Shown: one piece after another, positions 1 to 7,859 of the stretch
Numbering within the stretch: position 1 is the stretch's first letter
Layout: the number at the start of each line of letters is the position of its first letter
Source of the DNA: Gammaproteobacteria bacterium
Lineage (GTDB): Bacteria > Pseudomonadota > Gammaproteobacteria > DSM-19610
Direction of reading: 5' to 3'
Length of the DNA: 31,674 nt
NCBI GenBank assembly: GCA_030618475.1
Contig: JAUXDG010000004.1
Span: 1 to 31,674 of the forward strand
Notes under the pieces: generated by a model
What the model saw: the letters and a program-made list of their open reading frames with translations, nothing else
What the model was told of the DNA's origin: nothing
Databases searched by the model: none
Made by a program: the position numbers and the translations under genes

Positions 1-1463
1 GCCGTGCACACAATGCCTGGGCATTGGCTCATACACCCCATCTCGACCACTATTTCGCCTCCTGGCCGCATACCGCCTTGCAGGCCTCGGGCCGCGCTGT
101 CGGCCTGCCGGACGGACAGTTCGGTAACTCCGAGGTCGGTCATCTGACGCTGGGATCGGGCCGGGTGCTGGAACAGGACCTGACCCGCATTGCCGATGCA
201 TTCTACGATGGTTCGCTGAAAGCGAACCCCATCTGGCATGACATGCTCAAGGGCAGCCGGCGCCTCCATCTGGTGGGTATGGTTTCCGATGGCGGTGTCC
301 ACTCTCACATAGAACATTTGTTCGGCATCCTTGATCTGCTGCGCAAGACAGACATCGAACCGGTCGTGCATATGATCACCGATGGGCGCGATACTGCGCC
401 GAAGGCCGCACACAGGTACCTCATCATGCTGGAGGAATTCCTGGGCAAGCTGGGCAAGGGATCCATCGCTACGGTCAGCGGTCGTTACTGTGCCATGGAC
501 AGGGCCAAGCACTGGGATCGCACCCAGCGCGCCTGGAATGCGCTGGTGTGTGCCAGAGGAGAGACGGCAAATACGCCAGGTGAGGCCATCGAGTCAGCCT
601 ATGCGCGCGGTGAAGGCGATGAATTCATCCTGCCTACGGTCATCAGCGGGCACACCGGTATGGCTGCGGATGAGCCGGTGCTGTTCTTTAACTTCCGCAG
701 TGACCGTGCGCGTCAGCTGTCGGCGGCGCTGGGGTTGGCCGGGTTTGACGCATTCGATCGCGGGGGTATCGTCATGCAGCGCCTGGTCTGCATGACCGAA
801 TACAACTCCACGTACCCGTTTCCGGTGCTGTTTTCGCCCCAGGTCCCCGAACAGGTGCTGGCTGAGATAATCAGTGATGCCGGTCTCAAGCAGTTGCATT
901 GTAGTGAGACTGAAAAATATCCACACGTCACTTATTTCTTCAATGGCGGGCGTGAACAGCCCTATCCCGGTGAAGAGCGGATCATTGTGCCGTCACCCAA
1001 TGTGGCTACCTATGACATGCAGCCGGAAATGAGTGCATCGGGGATCGTCGACCAGCTGATCGATGCGATTGAAAATGACCGGCATACCTTTATTGTCACC
1101 AACTTCGCCAATACCGACATGGTTGGGCACACGGCACGCCGTGAGGCGGTCATCCGTGCTGTAGAGGCGCTGGATGTCGAGAGTCACCGTCTGTTTCGCG
1201 TAGCGCTGGAGCATGGATGGCGCATCATGCTGACGGCGGATCATGGCAATTGCGATGAGTTGATCAATCCCAATACCGGGGAGCCCCATACCCAGCACAC
1301 CGAATATCCGGTGCCGTTCCTGATCATGGGGGAGGGTCCGGTGCGACTCGGGATAGGCCGCGGCCTGGCAGATATTGCGCCCACTGTGCTGGACTTGCTC
1401 GGTCTGCCGCAACCGCCGGTGATGACAGGGCGGAGCTTGATCCTCAAGCAGGCCCTGAGATGA
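1..1463 (+). CDS. gpmI: 2,3-bisphosphoglycerate-independent phosphoglycerate mutase, 5'-truncated by window edge
   Basis: Interconverts 3- and 2-phosphoglycerate in glycolysis and gluconeogenesis. The gene is open from the first complete codon at position 3 to TGA at 1461-1463. A TTG at 24 is only an internal codon: the residues before it (RAHNAWA) align with the family's N-terminal region, so roughly 20-30 residues, including the first metal-binding Asp, lie outside the window. Visible hallmarks are the catalytic serine in GNSEVGH, SDGGVHSH, DGRDTAP, GRYCAMDR, NFRSDRAR, and the metal ligands in NTDMVGHT, TADHGN and HTQHTEYPVPF. All catalytic motifs within the visible part are intact, so this looks like a working enzyme. 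A PfkB-type kinase follows 13 nt downstream on the same strand, suggesting a small glycolytic operon. Confidence 0.96.
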   Translation, partial: RAHNAWALAHTPHLDHYFASWPHTALQASGRAVGLPDGQFGNSEVGHLTLGSGRVLEQDLTRIADAFYDGSLKANPIWHDMLKGSRRLHLVGMVSDGGVHSHIEHLFGILDLLRKTDIEPVVHMITDGRDTAPKAAHRYLIMLEEFLGKLGKGSIATVSGRYCAMDRAKHWDRTQRAWNALVCARGETANTPGEAIESAYARGEGDEFILPTVISGHTGMAADEPVLFFNFRSDRARQLSAALGLAGFDAFDRGGIVMQRLVCMTEYNSTYPFPVLFSPQVPEQVLAEIISDAGLKQLHCSETEKYPHVTYFFNGGREQPYPGEERIIVPSPNVATYDMQPEMSASGIVDQLIDAIENDRHTFIVTNFANTDMVGHTARREAVIRAVEALDVESHRLFRVALEHGWRIMLTADHGNCDELINPNTGEPHTQHTEYPVPFLIMGEGPVRLGIGRGLADIAPTVLDLLGLPQPPVMTGRSLILKQALR

Positions 1464-1476
1464 AATCGAGGTTAGC

Positions 1477-2433
1477 ATGACAAACTCCCACAGCAATTCT
1501 GTTGCCGTACTCGCCCTCAACCCTGCCGTGGATATCGGCTACGAAGTACCCCAGTTGATCGCCGACCGTAAAGTACAGGCGGACACGACCGCCTATCACC
1601 CCGGGGGCAACGGTATCAACGTCGCTCTCGCGCTCACCAAACTGGCGGTACCGATTTATTGCTGCAGCGTCATCGGCGGTGAAAGTGGTGACCTGTTGTT
1701 ACGTCTGCTGGGAGACGGGCTGGGCAGCAACCACAAGATTTTTCGTGTCGCGGGTGAAACCCGCCTCAATGCCACCTTGCTGCAGAAACGCCCGCCGAGC
1801 CAATACGAGGTCGCCAGCCGGGGGCCGGAGATTCCAGCCAAGGTGCTGAATGAGCTGGACGAGTGCTTTCTGGCCGATTGCAAGACCGGTTACGGCGTCC
1901 TGACAGGCTCGATTCCGCCCGGCGTGCCCGATGACCATTACCGTCGCCTGGTCGGACGTATTCAGGCACAGGGGGGTAGAGCTGTGGTAGACGCCCATGG
2001 CGACCTGTTGCAGCAGGCCATCGAAGCGCAGCCGTACCTGGTGAGGGTAAACAACTACGTCCTTGAAATGACAAGCAGGCAACGCCTGGATGAGATCGAG
2101 GCTGTTGCAACGGCTGCTCGCGAACTGCAGCAGCGAGGCATCGGCAAGCTTTGTATTTCCCTCGGTGCTCGCGGTGCTATCCTGCTCGATGATGCTAACA
2201 GCTACCACTGTACCGCACCCCGGGTAAAAGTCCTGTCGACCGTCGGTTGCGGTGACGCCCTGCTGGCGGGGCTGCTCGCCGCCGATCTGCGTGGCGAAGA
2301 CCTGCCGGCGATGCTTCGCCTCGGGGTGATCTGTGGCAGTGCCACCGCCACTCACCCGGGTACCCTGTTGTTTACCCCCGAGGAAGTTGAACAGTCAGGC
2401 TATGAACTGGAACTGACTGCGCTGCATATTTAG
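1477..2433 (+). CDS. PfkB-family hexose-phosphate kinase (1-phosphofructokinase / Pfk-2 subfamily)
   Basis: A ribokinase-fold kinase of 318 residues that probably phosphorylates fructose-6-phosphate, fructose-1-phosphate or tagatose-6-phosphate with ATP. The ATG at 1477 is preceded by GAGG. The N-terminal substrate motif HPGGNGINVA (residues 41-50) and the C-terminal ATP/anion-hole motif STVGCGDALLAG (254-265, catalytic base Asp260) are clear. The overall pattern resembles E. coli Pfk-2. One oddity: where Pfk-2 has LVKPNQKEL, carrying the family's NxxE phosphate/Mg motif, this protein has LVRVNNYVL (189-197). The Asn is kept but the Glu is replaced by Val. It sits 13 nt after the phosphoglycerate mutase gene. 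The exact substrate cannot be fixed from sequence, so no symbol is given. Confidence 0.88.
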   Translation: MTNSHSNSVAVLALNPAVDIGYEVPQLIADRKVQADTTAYHPGGNGINVALALTKLAVPIYCCSVIGGESGDLLLRLLGDGLGSNHKIFRVAGETRLNATLLQKRPPSQYEVASRGPEIPAKVLNELDECFLADCKTGYGVLTGSIPPGVPDDHYRRLVGRIQAQGGRAVVDAHGDLLQQAIEAQPYLVRVNNYVLEMTSRQRLDEIEAVATAARELQQRGIGKLCISLGARGAILLDDANSYHCTAPRVKVLSTVGCGDALLAGLLAADLRGEDLPAMLRLGVICGSATATHPGTLLFTPEEVEQSGYELELTALHI

Positions 2434-2438
2434 GGTTG

Positions 2439-3431
2439 CTATAAATCCCAAACGGTCTGACTGGGGTCGACTGGCGTATCCACCTGTTGGATATCGTGGA
2501 TCCGTTTGAGATCGATACTCATTCGGCCATCGCGGGTATGGCGGTACATATCTCTGAAACGGGCGCCCCAGACAATCTCGTTCCATTTGTACGAGGAACG
2601 GGCATGCACCGCTTGTGCAGATTTATCGTCGATCGCGTTGATAAGCAGCAGGAACTCGGCATCCTGGTTGCGCAGGTCCTGAGACGTTTTCTGGTACAGC
2701 GGGCTGTCTTCGGTGATCGGATGAGCGACTGTCCAGTCGAGCGGGAAAAAAGCCACTTTGTGCCGTTCCAGGCTTAGCTGATGGAAATAACGGGTACGTA
2801 CACCGTCACAGGTTTCGGTCATGCACAGCAGTATACGTACCTCGACTTCGATCAATTCGTTGGGTGATCCGTTGGCTATGCGGAACCCAAAGCTGGTGGT
2901 GCCGTGATAGGGACCGATGACCGCCTGGTTGCTGAACAGGATTTTTGCAGTGGGCCGGGAGAAGCGCGCAAACAGGAGGGCGGCGGCGACCGCAAAGCCT
3001 GACAAGCCTAAAAAGGCCTCCAGGACGACGAGTAAATTGGCCGCCAGTCCGTGCGGGGCGATATGTCCGAAACCCACGGTCGTCATGGTCTGTACGCTGA
3101 AAAAGAAGGTTTGCAGCAGCCGCTCACTGCCATTTATACCCTGTATGCCCGTCAACGCTTGCGGACCGCAGAGAAAATACAGTGCGGCAAACAGCAGGTT
3201 GATCAAGAGATACAAGCCGACAAGAGTCAGGTTGAATTGCCACCAGGGCATGCTTAGTGACACCTGGTACATATTCAGGGATTTGAACAGCGGCAGGCCA
3301 CCACGGGACACATTGAAAGTGCCATCCCGGTTAAGCAGGCGCAGCGCGCTCTCCTGCATGACCTTGTTGCCAAAGCCGGGATCCTTGATGATATCCGGGC
3401 TCTTAGAGTAGGCCGTTCTACGGGGCGGCAT
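2439..3431 (-). CDS. Inward-rectifier-type potassium channel (KirBac family)
   Basis: An inner-membrane K+ channel subunit of 330 residues that would act as a tetramer. Residues about 65-88 form the first transmembrane helix. The pore helix and selectivity filter TTVGFG lie at 117-122, followed by the second helix at about 131-155. The remaining 175 residues form the cytoplasmic immunoglobulin-like domain typical of Kir channels, including the KILFSNQAVIGPYHG-type start and SFGFRIAN. The GFG filter is the usual KirBac variant of GYG. The start ATG at 3431 has only a weak ribosome site. The gene converges on the PfkB kinase with five bases between the stops and no obvious terminator. No regulator is adjacent, and gating ligands cannot be inferred. 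Confidence 0.92.
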   Translation of the reverse strand: MPPRRTAYSKSPDIIKDPGFGNKVMQESALRLLNRDGTFNVSRGGLPLFKSLNMYQVSLSMPWWQFNLTLVGLYLLINLLFAALYFLCGPQALTGIQGINGSERLLQTFFFSVQTMTTVGFGHIAPHGLAANLLVVLEAFLGLSGFAVAAALLFARFSRPTAKILFSNQAVIGPYHGTTSFGFRIANGSPNELIEVEVRILLCMTETCDGVRTRYFHQLSLERHKVAFFPLDWTVAHPITEDSPLYQKTSQDLRNQDAEFLLLINAIDDKSAQAVHARSSYKWNEIVWGARFRDMYRHTRDGRMSIDLKRIHDIQQVDTPVDPSQTVWDL

Positions 3432-3678
3432 TGTTCAAACCTGGTTCGTGAGCATGCACGTAAGGAGCCTCTGAATTAATTTGCGATATCATGGCATTCG
3501 GGTCTTGCTCAGAGCTTCCCCAAGGTATTCGCCGCAGCCCAAATTGTGACTTGCACTGCTTAGTAAACAGAGCTGTCTGATAAACACACGGCAGTGCTTA
3601 TTAGTCGCTGAAAATACCCTTTTTTGAGCACGAAGGGTGTTGCTGCCCTGAGAAAACCGGAGTAGTTTTGAACAGTCT

Positions 3679-3891
3679 TTACTCTTTGCCGGCCTTTCTC
3701 ACATACAAGTAGCCGGCTATAACCGCCAGCACCAGTAATAGAAGCGGAGCCAGCCATTCAGTCTGGACGGCGTGCAGCAATCTCTCCGCAATGCCCTGGC
3801 TGTGTTCATGGCCCGGATGTGCCGATGCGACGGGCAGGTACGCCAATCCACAAAGCACTGCGATCAGTTTTGATAGTTTATTTGCTGTCAT
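3679..3891 (-). CDS. Small exported protein with one C-terminal membrane helix, unknown function
   Basis: An unrecognised protein of 70 residues. An N-terminal signal sequence (KLSKLIAVLCGLAYLPVASA) is followed by a His-rich HPGHEH segment at the expected mature N-terminus. A short amphipathic stretch, one hydrophobic helix (LAPLLLLVLAVIAGYLYV) and a basic tail come next. Start ATG 3891 is preferred because GGAG lies seven bases upstream; it falls inside an upstream in-frame ATG GAG at 3903, which lacks a good ribosome site. The open frame continues further to 3939. The His cluster after the signal peptide recalls HupE/UreJ-type metal-permease N-termini, but the protein is far too short to be one. 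It stands alone between the KirBac gene and a repeat-rich spacer. Confidence 0.6.
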   Translation of the reverse strand: MTANKLSKLIAVLCGLAYLPVASAHPGHEHSQGIAERLLHAVQTEWLAPLLLLVLAVIAGYLYVRKAGKE

Positions 3892-3971
3892 ATTAAACTC
3901 CATGCCTGAAATTTTCGTTTGGCTAAGGGCCCGCTTCAAAATTAATTCACACTTTGGAACGCCGATCTATC

Positions 3972-4093
3972 CCCCAGGGGACCCTCTCTTGCTGCGCAAT
4001 TCACCTTGTACCCCAGGGCACCCTCTCTCGCCTGACGGCGATTCACCTTGTACCCCAGGGCACCCTCTCTCGCCTGACGGCGGTTCACCTTGT
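3972..4093. repeat. 42-bp tandem repeat, about 2.7 copies
   Basis: Two nearly identical 42-nt units run at 4000-4041 and 4042-4083, each beginning TTCACCTTGTACCCCAGGG and differing at the last base. A degenerate partial copy precedes them (3972-3999), and the first ten bases of a further copy follow (4084-4093). Each unit contains short palindromes (CCC-CAG-GGG-like and CGCC-TGAC-GGCG). Because 42 is a multiple of three, all frames stay open across it, which creates spurious repetitive ORFs on both strands. It forms the first part of the roughly 540-bp gene-free stretch upstream of mutM (3892-4433). Confidence 0.9.
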
Positions 4094-4106
4094 GGCAAGA
4101 TTGTAG

Positions 4107-4124
4107 GGTCGAATTTATTCGACC
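4107..4124. repeat. Perfect 7-bp palindrome GGTCGAA-TTTA-TTCGACC
   Basis: A short hairpin-forming inverted repeat lies in the repeat-rich spacer upstream of mutM. Another GTATTCGACCC stretch follows near 4173-4183. From memory, very similar GGTCGAAT/ATTCGACC palindromes are common dispersed intergenic sequences in gammaproteobacteria, but no second full copy occurs in this window. Confidence 0.55.
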
Positions 4125-4243
4125 GGTTACGTTGCAACTCAATATGTCATCCAGATACAGTCCCAGTGCGGAGCGTATTCGACCCACCCGATCAGGGGCA
4201 GAGCCTAAAAACCTTTGTGGTGGGAACATACGCCTAGCAAGGC

Positions 4244-4406
4244 GTCTGTAAGTTAGCCGACACAAGCTTGCACACGCTGTGAATACATCCCTGTACGCTC
4301 GACGGCCGCGTCTCCCGGCAATTGCTCCTGCATTGCTCTACCTTCGCCCGTCCATGGGCTCGTGCGGCCAACGGTCCTGCAAGCTTGTATCGGCTAGCTT
4401 ACGTAC
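4244..4406. repeat. Short element with 29-bp terminal inverted repeats (MITE/REP-like)
   Basis: The left end at 4244-4272 and the right end at 4378-4406 are inverted copies matching at about 25 of 29 positions; both contain TTAGCCGA/CTAGCCGA-like and ACAAGCTTGCA cores. Inside is a second inverted pair, GGCCGC (4304-4309) with GCGGCC (4364-4369). A third small palindrome, ACGCC-TAGCAA-GGCGT (4230-4245), abuts the left end. There is no coding sequence inside. The right end stops 27 bp before the mutM start, so the element may influence mutM expression. The layout fits a non-autonomous miniature element; I see no obvious target-site duplication. Confidence 0.7.
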
Positions 4407-4433
4407 TTATTAGCAATCCACTGGACCATTAAC

Positions 4434-5249
4434 ATGCCGGAACTTCCCGAAGTCGAAACCACCCGCCGTGGTATCGAACCTCATCTTTGCGACCAGAAGA
4501 TTAAACGGCTTATCGTGCGCCAGCCCGGATTACGCTGGCCGGTTCCCGGACAGCTTGCCAGGCGAGTAGAACATGTCTGTATCAGGCAGCTCTCGCGGCG
4601 CGGGAAATACCTGCTGATCAGCACCGACACCGGCACCCTCATCATACATCTGGGCATGTCCGGGAGCCTGTGTATTGTCAAAGACAATGCACCTCCCGGG
4701 CGGCACGACCATATCGACCTGTTACTGGAAAACGGCACCCGGCTGCGCTTCAGGGACCCGCGGCGTTTTGGCGCCTGGCTATGGACAGACAGGCCCCCGG
4801 AGACACACCCCCTGCTCAGCAGGCTGGGGCCCGAACCTTTGAGCAACGCATTCGATGCTGACTATTTCCACCGCTTGTCACGCGGGCGAAAACTGGCCAT
4901 CAAATCACTTTTAATGGACAGCCATGCGGTTGCCGGTGTGGGCAATATCTACGCCAACGAAGCGCTGTTCCTGGCCGGCATTCACCCCGCACGAGCAGCA
5001 GGCCGCATCAGCCGGCAGCGTTATGACAAACTGGTGAGCGCGCTTAAACAGGTTCTGAACGAGGCCATTCGACAGGGCGGTACGACATTACGGGATTTCA
5101 CAAACGGAGAAGGCAAACCCGGCTACTTTCAGCAATCACTCAGCGTCTACGCTCGACAGGGTAAGCCCTGCCCGATCTGCTCGACACCCATTCGTGAAAC
5201 GCGTACCGCTCAGCGCTCCACCTTTTACTGCCCGCGCTGTCAGCGCTAG
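4434..5249 (+). CDS. mutM: Formamidopyrimidine-DNA glycosylase / AP lyase
   Basis: Base-excision repair enzyme of 271 residues that removes 8-oxoguanine and formamidopyrimidines. The N-terminus begins MPELPEVET, so Pro2 is the catalytic nucleophile and Glu3 the essential acid. The Lys in RRGKYLL (about residue 58) contacts DNA. The H2TH region includes SLLMDSHAVAGVGNIYANEALF. The C-terminal zinc finger has the pairs CPIC and CPRC. Length and motifs are complete for the family. ATG 4434 is fixed by the conserved start, although no strong ribosome site precedes it. It lies just after the inverted-repeat element and converges on the gamma-glutamyltranspeptidase gene with only eight bases between stops. 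Confidence 0.97.
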   Translation: MPELPEVETTRRGIEPHLCDQKIKRLIVRQPGLRWPVPGQLARRVEHVCIRQLSRRGKYLLISTDTGTLIIHLGMSGSLCIVKDNAPPGRHDHIDLLLENGTRLRFRDPRRFGAWLWTDRPPETHPLLSRLGPEPLSNAFDADYFHRLSRGRKLAIKSLLMDSHAVAGVGNIYANEALFLAGIHPARAAGRISRQRYDKLVSALKQVLNEAIRQGGTTLRDFTNGEGKPGYFQQSLSVYARQGKPCPICSTPIRETRTAQRSTFYCPRCQR

Positions 5250-5257
5250 GAGCCCTG

Positions 5258-6970
5258 TTACTGCACCTGGGCCGAACCGACACCTCGTGGATCAGATGCG
5301 GCTTCGACCCGGTTATTCTTATAATCCCAGTAAATGGCCTGCATATTTCCGTAACTGTTATTGAGGGGTTTCAAGTTATGCCCCTTAGATGCTAACGCCT
5401 CCAGTACGGGTTGCGAAAAAGCACCGGGCTCATATTGGATAATATCGGGAAGAAACTGGTGGTGAAAGCGCGGCAGCGATACCCAGGACTGCGGCTTATG
5501 CCCCTCATCCAGGTCAAGGATGCCCAGCAGAACCATGCTGATGATACGACTGCCTCCTGGTGTACCAAGTACCGCCACCCCCTGATCATGCTCCACAAAG
5601 GTCGGACTCATACTGGACAAGGGACGTTTACCCGGCTCAATGGCATTGGCTTCGGCACCGACCAGTCCATAGGCATTCGGCACACCCGGCTTGGCGGAAA
5701 AATCATCCATCTCGTCATTCAGCAGAACACCGGTACCGGGCACCACGTAACCGGAGCCAAATGGGTAGTTGATACTCAGCGTCGCGGCCACCCGGTTGCC
5801 CTCGCCATCCAGGATGGAAAAGTGGCTGGTATCGGCGCCTTCAACGCGCTTCACCCCTCCAGGCAACGACGCGCTGGGAGTTGCTCGGTCAGCGCGAATC
5901 GATGCACGCAATCCGTCCGCATACCAGGGGTGCAAAAGGCGCTGCAATGGCACAGCGACAAAATCAGGGTCCCCCAGGTACTGTGCACGATCCCGATAGG
6001 CGCGCCGCATGGCTTCGGTAATGACATGCGTTCTGTCGCTTTCATCAAGCCGGGCCAAATCGTAGCCTTCCAGTATGTGCAGCATCGTTGCCAGGGCCAC
6101 ACCACCCGACGATGGTGGCGCAGCGGATACGATGCGTAACTCCCGGTACTGAAAGGTAACCGGCTCGCGCTCAACAACCGTGTATTGCTGCAGATCTTCC
6201 AGCGTCCAGATTCCACCCTCGGCACGAACACCCGCCACCAATCTGTCGGCTACATCCCCGGCATAAAAACCGTTCCTGCCCTTGCCCGCCAGGGAGCGCA
6301 GTGTCTGCGCAAGATCCGCTTGCCTGATCACAGAACCCGGCGCAGGAACTTCGCCGGCACGCAAAAAAATCTTTGCAGTAGACGCATAGCGCTGCATGAG
6401 CTGTTGCCGGAAACCCGCCATACGCCGGTAATGGGCATCGACCTCAAAACCCGTTTCGGCCAGCTGTATGGCTGGCGCCAGCGATTTTGCCAGCGGCAAA
6501 CGCCCATATTTTTCAGCCAGGTGCGCCAGGGCAGCAGGTTCACCGGGAACCGCCGCCGCCAACGCCCCGTCCATGGAGAGACGGGGCACCACATCACCCT
6601 GTTCGTCCAGATACAGGTCCCGCTGTGCTGCCAGCGGCGCACGCTCCCGACCATCGATCATAATCTGTTTGCCATCGCTGGCGCGATGCAGCAACCAGAA
6701 GCCACCCCCCCCGATTCCAGAGCTGTAAGGCTCGACCACGGCAAGTGCTGCGCTGACGGCCACCGCGGCATCAAATGCATTACCCCCCGCGCCGAGAATC
6801 TCCATGCCGGCCGCGGTTGCCTGCGGGTGCGCGCTGGCAACCGCCCCGGCCGGCGGTTTTTCATTGCTACCGACAACGGCCACAGGCAAGCCGGCCATCA
6901 GGCACATCAGCCCCAACATCAAAAAGGCCCCGTGCAGGGGCCTTTTAGTGCGTAATCTGACATTCGCCAT
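5258..6970 (-). CDS. ggt: Gamma-glutamyltranspeptidase (glutathione hydrolase)
   Basis: A periplasmic Ntn-hydrolase of 570 residues that cleaves gamma-glutamyl bonds of glutathione and matures by self-cleavage. The nucleophile is predicted as Thr381 in the DTSHFSI motif. EMDDFS, RPLSSMSPT and GTPGGSRI are further substrate-pocket motifs. The N-terminus has a signal peptide: basic residues up to KR at 9-10, then a hydrophobic run to about residue 34. ATG 6970 overlaps the ferredoxin stop (TAATG), which favours coupled translation. A perfect terminator-like hairpin nevertheless occupies codons 9-17. Starting at the next ATG (6919) would avoid it, but would remove the basic n-region of the signal peptide, so I keep 6970. 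Expression may therefore depend on terminator read-through or on its own promoter. Confidence 0.94.
   Translation of the reverse strand: MANVRLRTKRPLHGAFLMLGLMCLMAGLPVAVVGSNEKPPAGAVASAHPQATAAGMEILGAGGNAFDAAVAVSAALAVVEPYSSGIGGGGFWLLHRASDGKQIMIDGRERAPLAAQRDLYLDEQGDVVPRLSMDGALAAAVPGEPAALAHLAEKYGRLPLAKSLAPAIQLAETGFEVDAHYRRMAGFRQQLMQRYASTAKIFLRAGEVPAPGSVIRQADLAQTLRSLAGKGRNGFYAGDVADRLVAGVRAEGGIWTLEDLQQYTVVEREPVTFQYRELRIVSAAPPSSGGVALATMLHILEGYDLARLDESDRTHVITEAMRRAYRDRAQYLGDPDFVAVPLQRLLHPWYADGLRASIRADRATPSASLPGGVKRVEGADTSHFSILDGEGNRVAATLSINYPFGSGYVVPGTGVLLNDEMDDFSAKPGVPNAYGLVGAEANAIEPGKRPLSSMSPTFVEHDQGVAVLGTPGGSRIISMVLLGILDLDEGHKPQSWVSLPRFHHQFLPDIIQYEPGAFSQPVLEALASKGHNLKPLNNSYGNMQAIYWDYKNNRVEAASDPRGVGSAQVQ
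6922..6946 (-). terminator. Intrinsic terminator of coaD-ferredoxin, located inside the ggt signal-peptide codons
   Basis: On the minus strand a 10-bp perfect stem (AAAAGGCCCC/GGGGCCTTTT) closes a five-base loop and is followed by five T. It begins 24 nt after the last base of the ferredoxin stop, the normal distance for a terminator, yet it lies within ggt codons 9-17. The A-tract encodes Lys and the T-tract encodes Phe of the ggt signal peptide. The same geometry recurs at 10506-10534. Confidence 0.8.
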
Positions 6971-7224
6971 TAAGCGGTCTCTCCTGAGATACGATTGTAT
7001 TTCTCCATCAGTTCTTCCCTTGTTTCCTGGTAGTCAGGATTCAACGGAATACAGTCTACCGGGCAGACATCCACGCACTGCGAAGTCTCGTAATGGCCGA
7101 CACACTCGGTACATAGTTCCGGATCGATGATATAAATTTCATCACCCTGGGAAATAGCGCCGTTCGGACATTCCGGCTCGCATACGTCACAATTAATGCA
7201 TTCATCTGTGATCATCAAGGCCAT
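6970..7224 (-). CDS. yfhL: YfhL-family 2[4Fe-4S] ferredoxin (Alvin type)
   Basis: A small cytoplasmic electron carrier of 84 residues. The first cluster motif is CINCDVCEPEC (Cys9, 12, 15, 19). The second has the stretched Alvin-type spacing CTEC-x8-C-x3-CP (Cys38, 41, 50, 54). One extra cysteine lies at 58. The MALMITDECINCD start and ECVGHYET segment match the E. coli YfhL pattern closely. A good GGGAGA ribosome site precedes ATG 7224. It is 44 nt downstream of coaD and likely cotranscribed with it. The stop overlaps the first base of the ggt start. The physiological redox partner is not evident from the sequence. Confidence 0.95.
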   Translation of the reverse strand: MALMITDECINCDVCEPECPNGAISQGDEIYIIDPELCTECVGHYETSQCVDVCPVDCIPLNPDYQETREELMEKYNRISGETA

Positions 7225-7268
7225 GTCGATCTCCCGCGTACAAACAAGAATATAAGCAGCTTTTAATA

Positions 7269-7745
7269 TTACTTGAATCGCCGATTTAATGCAGCCACAA
7301 CTTTTTTATGCACAAAGGGCGTCACATCCCCGCCCAGCGCAGCCACTTCCCGTACCAGGCTGGAAGATACGTAGGCATAGTGTTCATCCGGCGTCATAAA
7401 CAGCGTTTCAATGTCGGGCTCCAACTGGCGGTTCATGCTAGCCAATTGAAATTCATATTCAAAATCCGAAACAGCACGCAGACCACGGAGAATGACACCG
7501 GCCTGACGTGAGCGGGCGAATTCCACCAGCAGGCCCTCGAAGCCCTCTACATGGACGTTCTTCTGGCCCGCCAGAACCGTCTTTGCCAGCTCGACCCTTT
7601 CCTCCCAATGAAAGGCAGTTTCCTTCAATGTACTGCTGTGAATGGCAACAATGACACGCTCGAAGCGCCTGGCAGCCCGCTCGACCAGATCAATATGCCC
7701 ATTGGTGATGGGGTCAAAGGTTCCCGGATAAACGGCGGTTTGCAT
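7269..7745 (-). CDS. coaD: Phosphopantetheine adenylyltransferase
   Basis: Penultimate enzyme of coenzyme A synthesis: ATP plus 4'-phosphopantetheine gives dephospho-CoA. The protein is 158 residues, the usual length. It has the nucleotidyltransferase motif YPGTFDPITNGH (HxGH-like TNGH) and the C-terminal YVSSSLVRE motif that replaces ISSTxxR. The open frame extends upstream to 7802, but the conserved family start MQTAVYPGTFDP fixes ATG 7745; the upstream ribosome site is weak. It heads a minus-strand unit with the ferredoxin. Diverging from it across a repeat-bearing 114-nt spacer is a conserved gene of unknown function. Confidence 0.96.
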   Translation of the reverse strand: MQTAVYPGTFDPITNGHIDLVERAARRFERVIVAIHSSTLKETAFHWEERVELAKTVLAGQKNVHVEGFEGLLVEFARSRQAGVILRGLRAVSDFEYEFQLASMNRQLEPDIETLFMTPDEHYAYVSSSLVREVAALGGDVTPFVHKKVVAALNRRFK

Positions 7746-7814
7746 AAGATAGTTCAGCTTGCTTAATGGGATGCCCGTACAATCTAAGCGCAACGGCCTC
7801 AATACGCAAAGCCC

Positions 7815-7835
7815 AGGAGCCTGTCGGACTTAGGC
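7815..7835 (+). repeat. Dispersed repeat beginning AGGAGCCTGTCGG
   Basis: This copy sits in the spacer between coaD and the divergent gene at 7860. The same 13-base core recurs at 16456-16468, and a related copy lies in inverted orientation at 18419-18439. I read it as one half of a REP-like intergenic palindrome family. Confidence 0.5.
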
Positions 7836-7859
7836 TGATTCTACTGCGGCGGGTACTTG

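Noticed and set aside
1699..2355. 218-residue minus-strand ORF
   Set aside because: Antisense to the PfkB kinase with an improbable composition; a shadow frame.
3614..3640. Possible weak terminator after the small exported protein (ACCCTT/AAGGGT stem)
   Set aside because: Only a six-base stem with a long loop and a short T run; too weak to annotate.
3560..3757. 65-residue minus-strand ORF
   Set aside because: Overlaps the small exported protein in another frame and has no coding-like features.
3972..4093. Possible CRISPR array
   Set aside because: The repeats are directly adjacent with no unique spacers, and no cas genes are present.
3942..4265. 107-residue minus-strand ORF through the tandem repeats (and a 148-residue plus-strand one)
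   Set aside because: The frames are open only because the repeat unit is 42 bp; no ribosome site, and the product is repeat translation.
5411..6955. Long plus-strand ORFs of 242 and 256 residues
   Set aside because: They are antisense to ggt, whose motifs are clear, and have no recognisable protein features.
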